Shown: positions 20,396 to 30,874, numbered from the stretch's first letter. The stretch: 64,000 bases of DNA from Ascarosepion bandense (GCA_037127315.1 JBBBDQ010001122.1:8204001-8268000); one strand, 5' to 3'. Notes: generated by a model from the letters alone, not told the origin. Made by a program: numbers and translations.

Positions 20396-21410
20396 TTCAA
20401 ATATGTTATCCGCTGCTTTCCTCTGACTAATGTTGCCTCTATCTGACCTGTTAGTATCAGGTTCTCCAAGCCTTCCTTCCTCATTGCATATCCCAGGAAC
20501 TTCACTTGTCTCTTCCTCATGCTCAATATTAATTTTCTTTTCATTGATTTTTTAATATTTTTTACGTAATTTAAAGCTAGGAAATCTCTTGGTTGTGATT
20601 TTTTTATGAGAATATCTCGAACAACACATGAAACGATACACTTATCTTCTTCTTCTTTTTCTATGTGCCTTGTCCTTTCAGGACGTAGGCAATCATGGCC
20701 TTCCACGTCTCCCTGGTGACTCTCAACACACTTTTTCCTGAAATACCACGCAGCCTCCGTTCTGTCATCCACCTGCTCAGGCCTTCAAATATGTTATCCG
20801 CTGCTTTCCTCTGACTAATGTTGCTTCTATCTGACCTGTTAGTATCAGGTTCTCCAAGCCTTCCTTCCTCATTGCATATCCCAGGAACTTCACTTGTCTC
20901 TTCCTCATGCTCAATATTAATTTCCTTTTCGTTTCCATTCTATCCAAAACCTCATCATTGCTCAAATGCTCGGTCCACGATATCCGCAGCATACTTCTGT
21001 AGAACCACATTTCAGCTGCTTCAAGTTTTTTTTTTCATTTTTGTTGATATTGTGCAATACTCACTGTCAAATGGAAGAACTGACATCACATAGCAATCTA
21101 GTACTCTCTTCTTTGTTTCTGTTGAAAGTTTCCTGTATCTTAATATTTTACTCAGCTTCTTGAACGCTTCCTTCGCCATGCCAATTCGTCTTCTGTTAGA
21201 ACACTTATTTAAATTTTTGTACCTGCTTGATTCTAGTATCCCCCATCTGTATCTGCCATTTTGGGTTGCTCTTTTTGCTGATGACCATGCATTCGGTTTT
21301 CTTGAAGTTTATTTGTAGTCCTTTTTTGTCACTCTCTTCAGCTACCTTCTGTAGGAGGTCTTGTAGTTTCGTTTCCGTGTTTGCAATCAGCACTGTGTAT
21401 TTATTCACTA
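20396..21410 (-). pseudogene. RTE-type reverse transcriptase remnant with internal duplication
   Basis: Minus-strand frames give KLQDLLQKVAEESDKKGLQI and KKTECMVISKKSNPKWQIQ (21408-21205), then WFYRSMLRISWTEHLSNDEVL (21010-20940) and RKRQVKFLGYAMRKEGLENL. The intact homologue is at 33785-34780. The 147 bp at 20784-20930 reappear at 20396-20542, with the element's 3' portion (20645-20780) between them, so the piece after REEGLENL is present twice. It is dead because of frameshifts and the missing YADD region. Confidence 0.88.
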
Positions 21411-21690
21411 AAGACGTAAATAGAATTCAATTTATTAAGAAAATTTTAAAATTGTTACGGATATGAAAGCATTTAAAATCTACACAAGAGATTTTTATCA
21501 CGAAAGACGTAAATAGAATTAAATTTATCAAGAATATTTTTAAATTGTTACGGCTATGAAAGCATTTAAAATATACACAAGAAATTTTCTTCACAAAATA
21601 AGTAAACAGAATTAAATTTATTGAAAAAAAAATTAAATTGCTATGGCTATGAAAGTATTAAAAATATACTCAAGGAAATGGTTTAATTCA
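21408..21690. repeat. Three tandem copies of a roughly 94-bp unit
   Basis: GACGTAAATAGAATT recurs at 21413 and 21506, and as AAGTAAACAGAATT at 21602, with diverged intervening sequence (TATGAAAGCATTTAAAAT). Confidence 0.75.
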
Positions 21691-21937
21691 CGTAAAAATT
21701 AAATAGAAAGAAATGAAACATTTTGGGAGTGTTTTAATATACAGTCCATTTTATATTTTCTTTGAATATATATTTCCGGTAGCATATGTTGAAATGTCTA
21801 TTTAAAACTCAAAATGTGTTTATATTTATTAAACTATTTGGTCAACTGAATGGTTAGTTCATCCACGCCTACTAGTTTAATAGTTGCGTACACTTACTCT
21901 TCGTTCAGGATGTTTATCATTTTAATGTATGATTTCC
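21691..21937. other. AT-rich DNA, nothing recognised
   Basis: No repeat or gene seen. Confidence 0.4.
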
Positions 21938-22205
21938 TAAATTGGGCGATGTCACGCAGGGATGGGTAATTTCAACCTTTTGGTGGGCAACTGAGCAGAA
22001 AATGGTGAGTTATTAAAATTTGGAAATTTTGGTGAGCGGTATATAAATTAATAAATTTTAATTACTCACCATTTTCTGTTCAGTTGCTGATCGTCCACCA
22101 AAACGTTGAAATTGCCCACCAAAACGTTGAAATTGCCCACCAAAACGTTGAAATTGCCCACCAAAACGTTGAAATTGCTCACCTATGCGTGATATCACCC
22201 AGGTT
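21938..22205. mobile_element. Palindromic MITE with 21-bp subrepeats (hAT-like ends)
   Basis: Long arms mirror each other: CAACTGAGCAGAAAATGGTG at about 21988-22007 faces its inverse near 22067-22085. The outer ends read CAGGGATGGGTAATTTCAAC and its diverged inverse (CTCACCTATG). The right arm has a 21-bp unit CCACCAAAACGTTGAAATTGC repeated four times. A CAGGGATGGG terminus is usual for hAT elements, but no 8-bp target duplication could be fixed. Confidence 0.65.
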
Positions 22206-23067
22206 GGGAATGTCATTTCATGTGAAAGTTTTATGTATATTTTCGTATTTATTGTATAAAATTGTAATTTTTATGTTCACTTGGGGCGTTTTTAGGTCCC
22301 CGGAATGTTTTGCGGTATTTTGGTACATGACAGATTGAGTGTTGATGGACAAGTTCTTGTGGTGATTGAGAAAAATTGTAACGTATGTTTAGGTCGTGAA
22401 TCGGATTAGCTAGGTATAAGATAGTTCCTGTAGACCATCCCGAGATTTTCCCCCTTCCCATTTTGACCTTGTGCCACAACTGTGTATTTATTCATCGTAA
22501 ATAAATATCGCCCAGGTTGGGAAATCACTCATGAAATTTACAAACATCCTGACCGAAGAGTAAGTGTATGCAACTATTAGACTGATAGGTGGTAGGAGGG
22601 GATGCACTAACCACCTAGTTGACCAAAACTATATCTATAAAAGTGACGAGGTTGGACGTTGTGTAAGTATTTGTTTGTTTGATAGATTCGACTTAGCGTC
22701 TGCATTTTGCGGTCTAGCTCGATGGGAGTTGCGCTCAGATGTAGATCAAAATTTTAGAACTCTAACGATACCATAAAATTTTCAGAAAACCAAAATTAGG
22801 GGTAGAAAAATATATATTATCAACCCACAAAGTCAGGGTTCTGTTTATGTATTGATTATAATATAGAATTGATCACCCCACTTTATATTATCTATATGTT
22901 GCCCTCCCACCCTAATCCAATAGAGACATTTCACATTGTTATCTATAAAAGTGACGAGAGTGGACGTTGTGTAAGTATTTGCTGTTTAAACTCATCATTA
23001 GTTTTTTATTCTTATTATTCCTTAAACTGCCCGAGTGAAACCGGGCTAAACTGCTAATTTTTCTATA
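22206..23067. other. Unrecognised DNA with a 40-bp direct repeat
   Basis: CTATAAAAGTGACGAG..TGGACGTTGTG occurs at about 22636 and 22940. No coding frame is credible. Confidence 0.45.
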
Positions 23068-23417
23068 AATTAGTCTTGTTTCTTATTCTACAATAAATTA
23101 GTATTGTTTGTTATTCTACAATAAATTAGTATTGTTTGTTATTCTATAATAAATTAGTATTGTTTGTTATTCTACAATAAATTAGTATTGTTTGTTATTC
23201 TACAATAAATTAGTATTGTTTGTTATTCTACAATAAATAAGTATTGTTTGTTATTCTACAATAAATTAGTATTGTTTGTTATTCTACAATAAATTAGTAT
23301 TGTTTGTTATTCTACAATAAATAAGTATTGTTTCTTATTCTACAATAAATTAGTATTGTTTGTTATTCTACAATAAATTAGTATTGTTTGTTATTCTACA
23401 ATAAATAAGTATTGTTT
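23068..23417. repeat. 28-bp satellite, about 12 copies
   Basis: A unit of CTACAATAAATTAGTATTGT plus TTGTTATT is repeated with very few substitutions (ATTAG/ATAAG variants), which implies recent expansion. Confidence 0.95.
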
Positions 23418-23700
23418 TGATGTTTTCGTACAGTGTTTTGCTGGTACAAAAATGTACGTTTATATTTAGACAGGGTTTTATTTTTGTTTGAATGTTCACG
23501 ATTTGCCTGTAGATGGGATCCTAACCGCCGGTTTAAAGTGAACCTTGGAGCAACAGCAATTAAGAGGTGGTTCCAGGCACCTGAAAACCTCTAATCTCCT
23601 GATCAGAAGCCTTGCTGCCGGATGAAGTTTATACCCAGGACTGTAGGATTTTTTGTTCTTATTATTCCTTAAACTACCCGATTGAAGCCGGACTAAACTG
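23418..23700. repeat. Family D-like repeat
   Basis: AACAGCAATTAAGAGGTGGTTCCA at 23551-23575 and the preceding GATTTGCCTGTAGATGGGAT match family D copies at 38230 and 53670. This sequence also precedes the 5S head at 38339, so the 5S-SINE may have inserted into it twice or be part of it. Confidence 0.6.
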
Positions 23701-23817
23701 GCTTACGACCTATTACGGGGAATACACCGGTTCTCGCTCGATCACCGAAGTTAAACAACCTTGAGCCTGGTCAGTACTTCGATTGGTGACCGCTTGGGAA
23801 TACCAGGTACTGTAAGC
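23701..23817 (+). rRNA. 5S rRNA-like sequence (SINE head), copy 1
   Basis: 117 nt aligning end to end with metazoan 5S rRNA: AATACACCGGTTCTCG, CGATCACCGAAGTTAA, GCCTGGTCAGTACTT and GGAATACCAGG, closed by complementary GCTTAC/GTAAGC ends. The internal promoter elements are diverged (AAACAACC in box A, GATTGGTGACC in the intermediate element). It is fused 10 nt upstream of a tRNA-like SINE head, so it is most likely a SINE promoter part or pseudogene, not a ribosomal gene. Confidence 0.85.
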
Positions 23818-24077
23818 GTTTACTGACGGATGTGCGTTGTGGTGCAGTGGATATCGGCTCGGAAAGAGAAATCGGTGAGCTGAGTTCGAATTCCAGTTGA
23901 ATACCCTGCAAATACCCTGCAAATACCCTGCATTTACTTAAGCACTGGTACCCATGGGAAAGGTATTAATCCTCTAGTTATGGGTTAAATAACAAGAAAT
24001 ACCCTGCATTTACTTAAGCACTGGTACCCTTGGAAAAGGTATTAATCCTCTAGTTATGGGTTAAATAACAAGGGTAG
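23818..24077 (+). mobile_element. 5S-tRNA chimeric SINE body, copy 1
   Basis: GACGGATGTGCGTTGTGGTG links the 5S part to a family A tRNA-like head (box B-like GAGTTCGAATTCC). The body follows, with an 80-bp tandem duplication (ACCCTGCATTTACTTAAGCA at 23924 and 24001). The 3' end is unlike the other family A copies (CAAGGGTAGGACTTGGGG). Confidence 0.85.
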
Positions 24078-24515
24078 GACTTGGGGATCATGTCCCTTAA
24101 AAACAAATCCCAATGAATGTTGATACTCGAAAAGAAAAACGTATTACTAGACACAAACTTATATAAAGAACAACAATAAATTGTTGAAAGAAAAAGGTAT
24201 TACCAGCAAGAAAAAAATTAGTTGGCAATAAATGACCCGCCGAGGTGTTGATATGCCATAAAAACCAAGCGGGCTAAACTGTTAGTAGCTTAATAAATAC
24301 AAAGCCAATAAATCATTTCTAGAAAAGATCAAACATAAAAACAATTATGTTTAGTAAAATAGAAATAAAGGAGCCTAAATTTTATTCTAAAAAATTGTAG
24401 TCGTTTCATGTGTTTAGGATATTAGGGATGATCTCCTTTGTCAGGAGTAGAAAAGCAACTTTTAAATGTGCCCCACTTCGAAGTTTAACATTTATGTCTT
24501 GTAAAAATTTTTTTT
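24078..24515. other. AT-rich DNA, nothing firm recognised
   Basis: A stretch at 24230-24290 resembles family D in places. No gene. Confidence 0.4.
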
Positions 24516-24517
24516 TA

Positions 24518-24725
24518 AAATCATATCACCCCGAGCAAGGCGGTAACGTCACTGATGTGCAGGGGGCTACATAGGAGTGAAAACATTGGAAAACAGAAAA
24601 CCGGAAACTACATCCTAAACAGAAAACAAGGGATGAGCTTCTTCACCTGTTCAATAGACGTGGGTGCAGTGTGAACCGAGCGATAGTTTAGTCTATCTAC
24701 TCCAATTGAAAATAAAAAAAATTGA
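24518..24725 (-). mobile_element. Short element with LINE 3' tail, antisense
   Basis: Plus strand begins with a T run, then ATCATATCACCCCGAGCAAG and GTGCAGGGGGCTACATAG, the shared tail. It continues through ACAAGGGATGAGCTTCTTCA to ACTCCAATTG. It is one unit of the element tandemly repeated at 17.4-18.2 kb. Confidence 0.85.
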
Positions 24726-24929
24726 GAAGATTGTTTATAAAATCTTGGAAACTCAAGTAGTCAGTTGATTCAGAAACCATTTTCTTGATATACCACAGAA
24801 TCCACAAAAGACTATTCTTTAAATTATTTGAATTAATATTCTCATCTTTAGACAAAGAATTTAGAATTGAAATTTGATAACCTAGGAAGTCCTTCGCTTT
24901 TATTAATTTCTAAATGTCCACAACTTCCT
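24726..24929. other. Unrecognised AT-rich DNA
   Basis: No feature recognised. Confidence 0.4.
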
Positions 24930-25350
24930 AGCATTCGTAGCTTTAATAATATTTGTCTTATTGCTACCCCACTGTCTCATTGGATAGGTTACTTGCTGCT
25001 TTCAATTCAATTTATTGCCGGATAATTTCCAAAAGATTTAGTAATATATATGTTTTTAAAAGAAACGTTCATTTTTTTCTTGCATCCAACTTCCCTTTGT
25101 TTCTCTTGTCTTCAGAATTTCCTGCTAGAGTCCAATTCTCCAGGAATTCATTCCTCTTTATGTGTCCTAAGAATTTCAGCTGTCTCCGATACTAAGTACA
25201 AGAATGTTTTTGTGCTAATTTTCTTTCATACTTCCATCCATATGAATCTTTTCAAAATACCGTCCATAGTATTCTCAGCATCCTCCTGTAGAACCACATG
25301 TCTGCTGTCTGAATTATGTAAGGAAATTCTTTTGCTTTCGCTGCTATAAA
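24930..25350 (-). pseudogene. RTE-type remnant, very degenerate
   Basis: Antisense words GATGCTGAGAATACTATGGA and ATGTGGTTCTACAGGAGGAT (25305-25265), plus CTGAAATTCTTAGGACACAT near 25175, match RRMLRIS, MWFYRR and LKFLGHA positions of the intact RTE. No frame is preserved. Confidence 0.65.
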
Positions 25351-25600
25351 AAACTGACATTTCAATATTTCATAGGTAATCGAGTTATGTATAAAATAGA
25401 ATAACCTAATTTTTGTTCTATGGAACAGATAGTAATTGTAGTCGTTTCATATCATCTATTTTTTCTTTCTTTACCTAGATTTTCTTTTAAAGGATGATAG
25501 CTTTTTCTGATGTTAGTAAAGCTAATGTATCTCTCTTCGAGGTTCCACCCTTATGTCTTCTTAAATAAGTAGTTAACGTTTATATAATAAAAGAGTGGAT
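25351..25600. other. Unrecognised DNA
   Basis: Nothing recognised. Confidence 0.4.
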
Positions 25601-25892
25601 GTGCGTTGTGGTGTAGTGGATATCTACTCGGAACGACAGATCAGGGTGCCGAGTTCGAATTCCAGTTGAATTCCTTGCATTCACTTACGCACAAATAACC
25701 TTGAGAAAGGTATTAATCTGTCTCTTCCCTCCAGTTATGGGTTAAGTAATAGAGAAGATTGGGTTTTATAGCATTGTCGACCGCAGAAAGCAATGGCAAC
25801 CCACTGCGTGATAATCTTTCGCCCAGTTAGTCATATCTCTTTCGAGACATGATCGTCTAAAGCGTGTATCACGTATGACACTTAACTGACTG
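25601..25892 (+). mobile_element. SINE family A tRNA-headed monomer (first half of heterodimer)
   Basis: GTGCGTTGTGGTGTAGTGGA to CACTTAACTGACTG, sense. Boxes A and B are present. The headless unit follows immediately. Confidence 0.85.
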
Positions 25893-26091
25893 ATAGAATA
25901 TAATAGCTGGAAACATGATTAAGGCTTGTACGAGTCATAAAGTGAGGGATTGGTTTTCTATTGTTATGAAGTATTAAACTGATCCCTCACTAATTATTAC
26001 TTAATAATATAATACATCTCTTCTCCTTCTAGTTATGAGACAAATAACAGGATATATTAAGTTCTATAGCCTTGGCTGGCAACCCGTCTAC
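25893..26091 (+). mobile_element. SINE family A headless monomer, truncated at a palindrome
   Basis: Carries the stem-loop module (GTGAGGGATTGG to CTGATCCCTCAC at about 25940-25990) and body up to CCCGTCTAC. There the sequence turns back on itself into an inverted SINE piece. Confidence 0.85.
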
Positions 26092-26095
26092 TGCG

Positions 26096-26288
26096 GTAGA
26101 TTGGTTGCCGACCAAGGCTATAGGACCCAATCTGTCCTGTTATTTAACCCATAACTGGAAGGAATAGACGGATTAATACCTTTCCCAAGGGTATTTGCGC
26201 GTAAGTGAATGCAATGAATTCAGCTGGAATTCGAACTAGGCTCCCCGATTTCTCGTTCCGAGTCGATATCCAATGCACCACAAAACGG
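26096..26288 (-). mobile_element. SINE family A fragment, inverted against the previous copy
   Basis: Starts mid-element at GTAGATTGGTTGCCG and ends in the tRNA-like head (CCAATGCACCACA). It has no 3' end. The 28-bp arms 26064-26091 and 26096-26123 are near-perfect inverted repeats with a 4-nt loop. Confidence 0.85.
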
Positions 26289-26354
26289 TTTTCGTCGTAA
26301 ACCCAGTTTAGTAATTCTATTACTAATTTATTAGAAAGTCTGATTCATCTAAAC

Positions 26355-27171
26355 CAGTGTTTCCCAACGTGGGCGCCCGTCATGTTAAATGACGGTGATC
26401 ATGCTCAAAGTATCGATGGGAATTTATCAATTGTTTTTCAGATTTTCAAAAATTATTCAATATTCGCTACAAATGGGAATTTTTGAAAGCTACTTACAAA
26501 TATGAGAAGTTGTCAAACAGTTCTTCATATTTTTTCCAACTTTTTATATGGCTAAAAGTGGTTTCCACGAAATTATACAGCTTTTTACTAAACAAAGAAA
26601 CCACCTATATATTACAAAGTGATCATGGAGCCTAAAGTAAAAGCCTTAGCCAGTCAGGTAAATTTTCATTTTAGGTCCCGAAAGCTTTTCTTTTCCCCCT
26701 TCAAATGTATCCAAAATAGCATTATTTCTGTGCAAATGTATATGCTGAACTCAAATCAACAATTAGCTATTGAAGAAACCTTCCTTTGTTTATCTGAAAG
26801 TAATACGCGTAGAAATAAAATCACGTATCACTTTCATTACAGGAAGTAAATAGCCGGAAGTTTCAGTAAAGGAAGTAAATCGACGGAAAATATATATATA
26901 TATATATAATATACCGAAAGTCATTCAGCAGTTAATTACATGACTGCATTAGAGTTACGGGAGACAAAATGTAGTTCGTTTTTTTTATGGACGTTCAGAT
27001 CAAAAAGGTAGGTTTCTTCAATAACTAATTGTTGATTGGAATTCAGCATATACATTTGCACAGAAATAATGCTATTTTGGATACATTTGAAGCGGAGGAA
27101 AAGCCTTCGGGACCTAAAACGAAAATGTACCGCCAGTCAGAACCAAGTCAATCATTGCATTGGAAACACTG
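26355..27171. mobile_element. hAT-like palindromic element, 817 bp
   Basis: Ends read CAGTGTTTCCCAACGTGG and (inverted) CAGTGTTTCCAATGCAA. Inside, about 150 bp at 26640-26795 are mirrored at 27005-27140 around a (TA)n centre. The flanking 8 bp agree at five positions (ATCTAAAC and AGATAAGC), so a decayed hAT 8-bp target duplication is possible. It has no transposase, so it is non-autonomous or a foldback derivative. A 76-codon frame in the left arm is not convincing. Confidence 0.65.
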
Positions 27172-27308
27172 AGATAAGCTATCAAAGAACCTAGTGTAAG
27201 AGACCCGGTCGTATGTTACAATTTCTGTCGGCTGTTCAGTGCCTCTTGCAGATGCCTGCTCAGGTACGTTTGTGCTCATTCAACACTACTGCTCAGTTAT
27301 AGTTTCTG

Positions 27309-27347
<39 letters not shown>

Positions 27348-27654
27348 ATTATCTGGCGCGATAAAATTCTGAGCAAGGCCAGTATAGCTCGGTCACAATG
27401 ACTTGCGACTACTCAAAAATTCTGTCTACTAAATATCACTCACAAAACCTGAGTCAGCCCGTGATAAGATTTTTTCCGGCACTTTCTAATGGCAACGTAC
27501 GCTGATAACATGAAGAAGCTACCCCACCCCTGGAAAATCGACCAATCTGAACCCGTTCTAACCACTCAGTCATGGATGCGCATGCCTTTGTTGTGTTACA
27601 TTTGATTGCAACATTTAATACGTACCCAAGCACACAGAAACGTACATATTTTTA
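27172..27654. other. Unrecognised DNA with (GA)n at 27311-27346
   Basis: GA dinucleotide run of about 18 units. No gene recognised. Confidence 0.6.
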
Positions 27655-28840
27655 ATTTTTATTTTTTTAATCGTGTCGCCCTAAGCAAGGCATTTTACTG
27701 CCACTGCTGTCCAGGGGGTTACATAGGAGGAATGTTATGAGGAGTGAGAGGTTGCAGGGGGTGTTAGGAAAAGATCTGGAGAGGGAAGAGATTACTGATG
27801 AGAGTGAGGTGGACGAGGAGGAATGTTATGAGGAGTGAGAGGTTGCAGGGGGTGTCAGGAAGAGAGTAAGAGAGGGAAGAGATTACTGATAAGAGTGGGG
27901 TAGACGAGGAGGAATGTAATGAGGAGTGAGAGGTTGCAGGGGGTGTCAGGAAGAGAGTAGGTGAGGGAGAAATTACTGATGAGAGTGGGGTGGACGAGGA
28001 GGAATGTTATGAGGAGTGAGAGGTTGCAGTGAGTGTCAGGAAGAGAGTAGGAGAGGGAAGAGATTACTGATGAGAACGGGGTGGATGAAGAGGAATGTTA
28101 TGAGGATTGAGAGGTTGCAGGGGGTGTCAGGAAGAGAGTAGGAGAGGGAAGAGATTACTGATGAGAACGGGGTGGATGAAGAGGAATGTTATGAGGAGTG
28201 AGAGGTTGCAGGGGTTTTCAGGAAGAGAGAAGGAGAGTTAAGAGAGTACTGATGAGAGTAGGATGGATGTAGAAAAGCATGAGAGAGAGAGAGGATGTAA
28301 GTTAGTGTGACAAGATGATTATTGACTTTAAATTTAAATTCTTGGAGATTGTAACTGTCAGGAAACCAAGTATACGGAAGAGAATTCTACAGGCGGGAAG
28401 TTCGAGTAAAGAAGCTGATGGAGTAGAATTTGCGTTTATAATTTATTGGCTTCACAGTAAAAGGGTGGGACCGAATTGCTAATCTTGTGGCTCGAGGAAA
28501 TTCGTATATAGGGGGTACCAGTGAGTTAAGTTCATCGGCGCAGAAACCGTGAAGCCACACTGCGTCGGTGAGAAAGCGACTGTATCTTAGCTGCCAAGTC
28601 GGGATCGATCACCTTACAGATTCTCCGCTGGATTCGGTCGAGAACACCTAAGTAGATAGCAGGAGCACCGGACCAGATATGGCAGTAATATTCAATGCAC
28701 GGGCAAATGGTAGGCTTGTATTTGTTCAGGATTGTTTGGGACGGGAAAAACTTCTTGACCCTACACAGAGAACCAACTTTTTTAGCAGCGGATTTAGCTA
28801 TGGATTCTATATAGTTATTCTACTTGAGGTCTGGTGTGAA
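27655..28840 (-). pseudogene. LINE ORF2 C-terminus with tandemly repeated 3' UTR
   Basis: Antisense tail (TTTTTAATCGTGTCGCCCTA, CAGGGGGTTACATAGG). Next comes a 3' UTR of about six tandem 91-bp units starting GAGGAATGTTATGAGGAG (27728-28260). Above that, on the minus strand, are decayed ORF2 blocks: the RSHPF-type region near 28470, the LQRRICN-type region near 28630 and the YIES/SAAKKVGSLC region at 28790-28820. Several frameshifts are present. Confidence 0.85.
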
Positions 28841-28869
28841 AGTTATACATACAAACACAAGTTGAATGT

Positions 28870-29310
28870 GAGAAATAAAAATAAGTGGGTGGAGTCGAGC
28901 TGCCAAGTCGGTTCTACTACATTACAGATTCTCCTTTGGAGCCTGTCGAGAATACTAAGATGAACAGCAGGGGCGCCTGACCATATATGACAGGGTATTC
29001 TATGCAGTGAAGAATCGGAAGGCTGTTTCCCAAACGGGAAGTGCGATAAAAGAAACTGTTAGACAAGAACATATGGCTGTGTTTAGGTAGCTCCACAATA
29101 TAACAATGAGAAACTATCAGCACGGTTAAAATTATGTGATTGAGGCATCAAATAGCAATTGCTATGAAAATATTTGTAGAAAAGACAGAGTGAAGCCACC
29201 TCACGTTAGTGAGATGGTTACTGAAGTAAAGATGCTGGGTCAGGATGGATAACATCTTGACCCTTCTTTGAATTTTATCAAGAATATCGAATACGATATG
29301 ACATGGCAGC
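28870..29310 (-). pseudogene. Two further truncated LINE ORF2 fragments
   Basis: Minus-strand SNSFFYRTSRLGNSLP (about 29075-29030) and an LQRRICNV-like block near 28920 show rearranged pieces of the same LINE. A third piece lies at 29145-29300 (CATGAAATATTTG-type YKYFHG region). Order and frame are scrambled. Confidence 0.7.
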
Positions 29311-29317
29311 AGTATTC

Positions 29318-29518
29318 AATACTCTTCGGAAAGTTATTAATCTATCTTTTCTCCTTCCAGATATGGGTTAAATAGCAGGACAGATTAGATACTATAGCCT
29401 TGGTTGGCAACCGGTCTAACGCAGAAACTAATGGAAACCTACCACAAGAAAAACTTCTACCTAGTCAGTTCTGTCTCAAAAGAGACATGATCTCCCAAGC
29501 ATGTATCACGTATGGCTT
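29318..29518 (+). mobile_element. SINE family A fragment without head
   Basis: AAAGTTATTAATCTATCTTT to ACGTATGGCTTTA, sense, with the stem-loop GTCTCAAAAGAGAC. Confidence 0.75.
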
Positions 29519-29539
29519 TAGAAAAAAATATAATAAATG

Positions 29540-30010
29540 TTGATCTTTAAATTCCTGCGGGATATCGACAAAGCAACTAAGTAGAATATTGAGTGACAGA
29601 AAGATTACATTGGAATCAAAGAAAAGAATACTAGATTCTTATGTTATATATTTTCTCCTTAAATTAATGGCAAACTACTGCAGTATGTCATGTCTCAAAA
29701 GAGACGCTATCGCCCAAGCCTGTATCACGTATGGCACTTGACTCACTGACTGTTCTACTGTACGGCAGCGAATGCTGGACAATATCCTGAAGGATGAAGA
29801 AGAACTCAAAGCAACCGGAATTTGGTTTTACAGAATGATACTGTGGATACCATGGAACTGAAGTGAAGCAGTGAGAGACATACTTGATGGGCTTGAGTAA
29901 GTGGATGACGGAACGTGGTTTCGTGGAGGGGAAATATTAAGAACGACAAAGGATAGAGTAAGTGGTGGTTCACCATCGCCCACGTTCTGAAGGAAAACGG
30001 CACGTAAAAA
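29540..30010 (+). pseudogene. RTE-type remnant split by a SINE fragment
   Basis: Before the SINE piece (29665-29755) the sequence decodes with shifts to ILSDRKITLESKKRILDSYV. After it comes LLYGSECWTIS and then decayed RMKKNS..FGF..C/GYHGT. The end gives AIAHVLKENGT-like sequence at 29970-30005. All correspond to successive blocks of the 34-kb RTE frame. A 3' SINE piece landed exactly between SYV and the tyrosine block. Confidence 0.75.
29665..29757 (+). mobile_element. SINE family A 3' fragment inside RTE remnant
   Basis: GTCATGTCTCAAAAGAGAC and the GTATCACGTATGGCACTTGA terminal region only. Confidence 0.75.
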
Positions 30011-30151
30011 TAAGAGGACACCCCGACCTTTAGATCGGTTGGCATTTCTGGGGGATATCGGGTTACTCTTCAAGTAAAACGTTACAAGCAACAAGAAGTA
30101 ATCCCAGAGGTAATAAAAGAGGGTATTCATGTCTTTTTTAAGAGCATCACG

Positions 30152-30778
30152 TCATACTGGATCAGTTAAATGCCATACGTGATACACGCTTTGGGTGATC
30201 ATGTCTCGAAAGAACATGACGGACTGGGCAGAAAATTATCCCGCACTAGGTTGCTATTAATTTCTTCGGTAGACTGGTTGCCAGCCAAGACTATAGAACC
30301 CAATCTGTTCTGTTATTTGACTCATAGCTTGAGGGAGAAGAGATGAATTATATTACTAAGTAGTAATTAATGGGGGATCAGTTTATTACTTCATAACAAT
30401 AAAACTTTATGCCCAGTAGAAATTTCAATTATGTTTCCAAATATTATATTCAGTCAGTCAGTTAAGTGCCATACGTGATCCACACTTGGACGATCATGTC
30501 TCCAAGGAGGCATGACTGACTGGGCAGAAAATTATACCGTGGTAGGTTGCCATTACTTTCTGCGGTAGACTGCCATGGCTATAGAATCCAATCTGTCCTG
30601 TTATTTAATCCATAACTGGAAGGAAGAAACGGATTAATACCTTTCCCAAGGTTACTTGCGCGTAAGTGAATGCAATGAATTCAACTGGAATTCGAACTCG
30701 GCACCCCGATTTCTCGTTCCAAACCGATATCCACTGCACCACACCGTACATACTGGATACAAATCGAATATATTTTCT
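30152..30778 (-). mobile_element. SINE family A heterodimer (antisense), duplicated block copy 1
   Basis: Headless unit with stem-loop module (about 30163-30455), then tRNA-headed unit (about 30458-30749). CATACTGGAT lies at both outer edges (30153-30162 and 30749-30758) and looks like a 10-bp target duplication. The block including 20 bp of right flank is repeated at 35428-36067. This copy lacks 13 bp in the module. Confidence 0.88.
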
Positions 30779-30874
30779 TTTTGAAATAAAAAGATACTAA
30801 ATGGACTTTTAAAGGCCCATATCGTAAGGCTAATGGCGGGAATAAACGTTTCTACACGGGAGAATGTGCGTTAT

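Noticed and set aside
23068..23417. CRISPR-like repeat (28 bp)
   Set aside because: Head-to-tail satellite without spacers.
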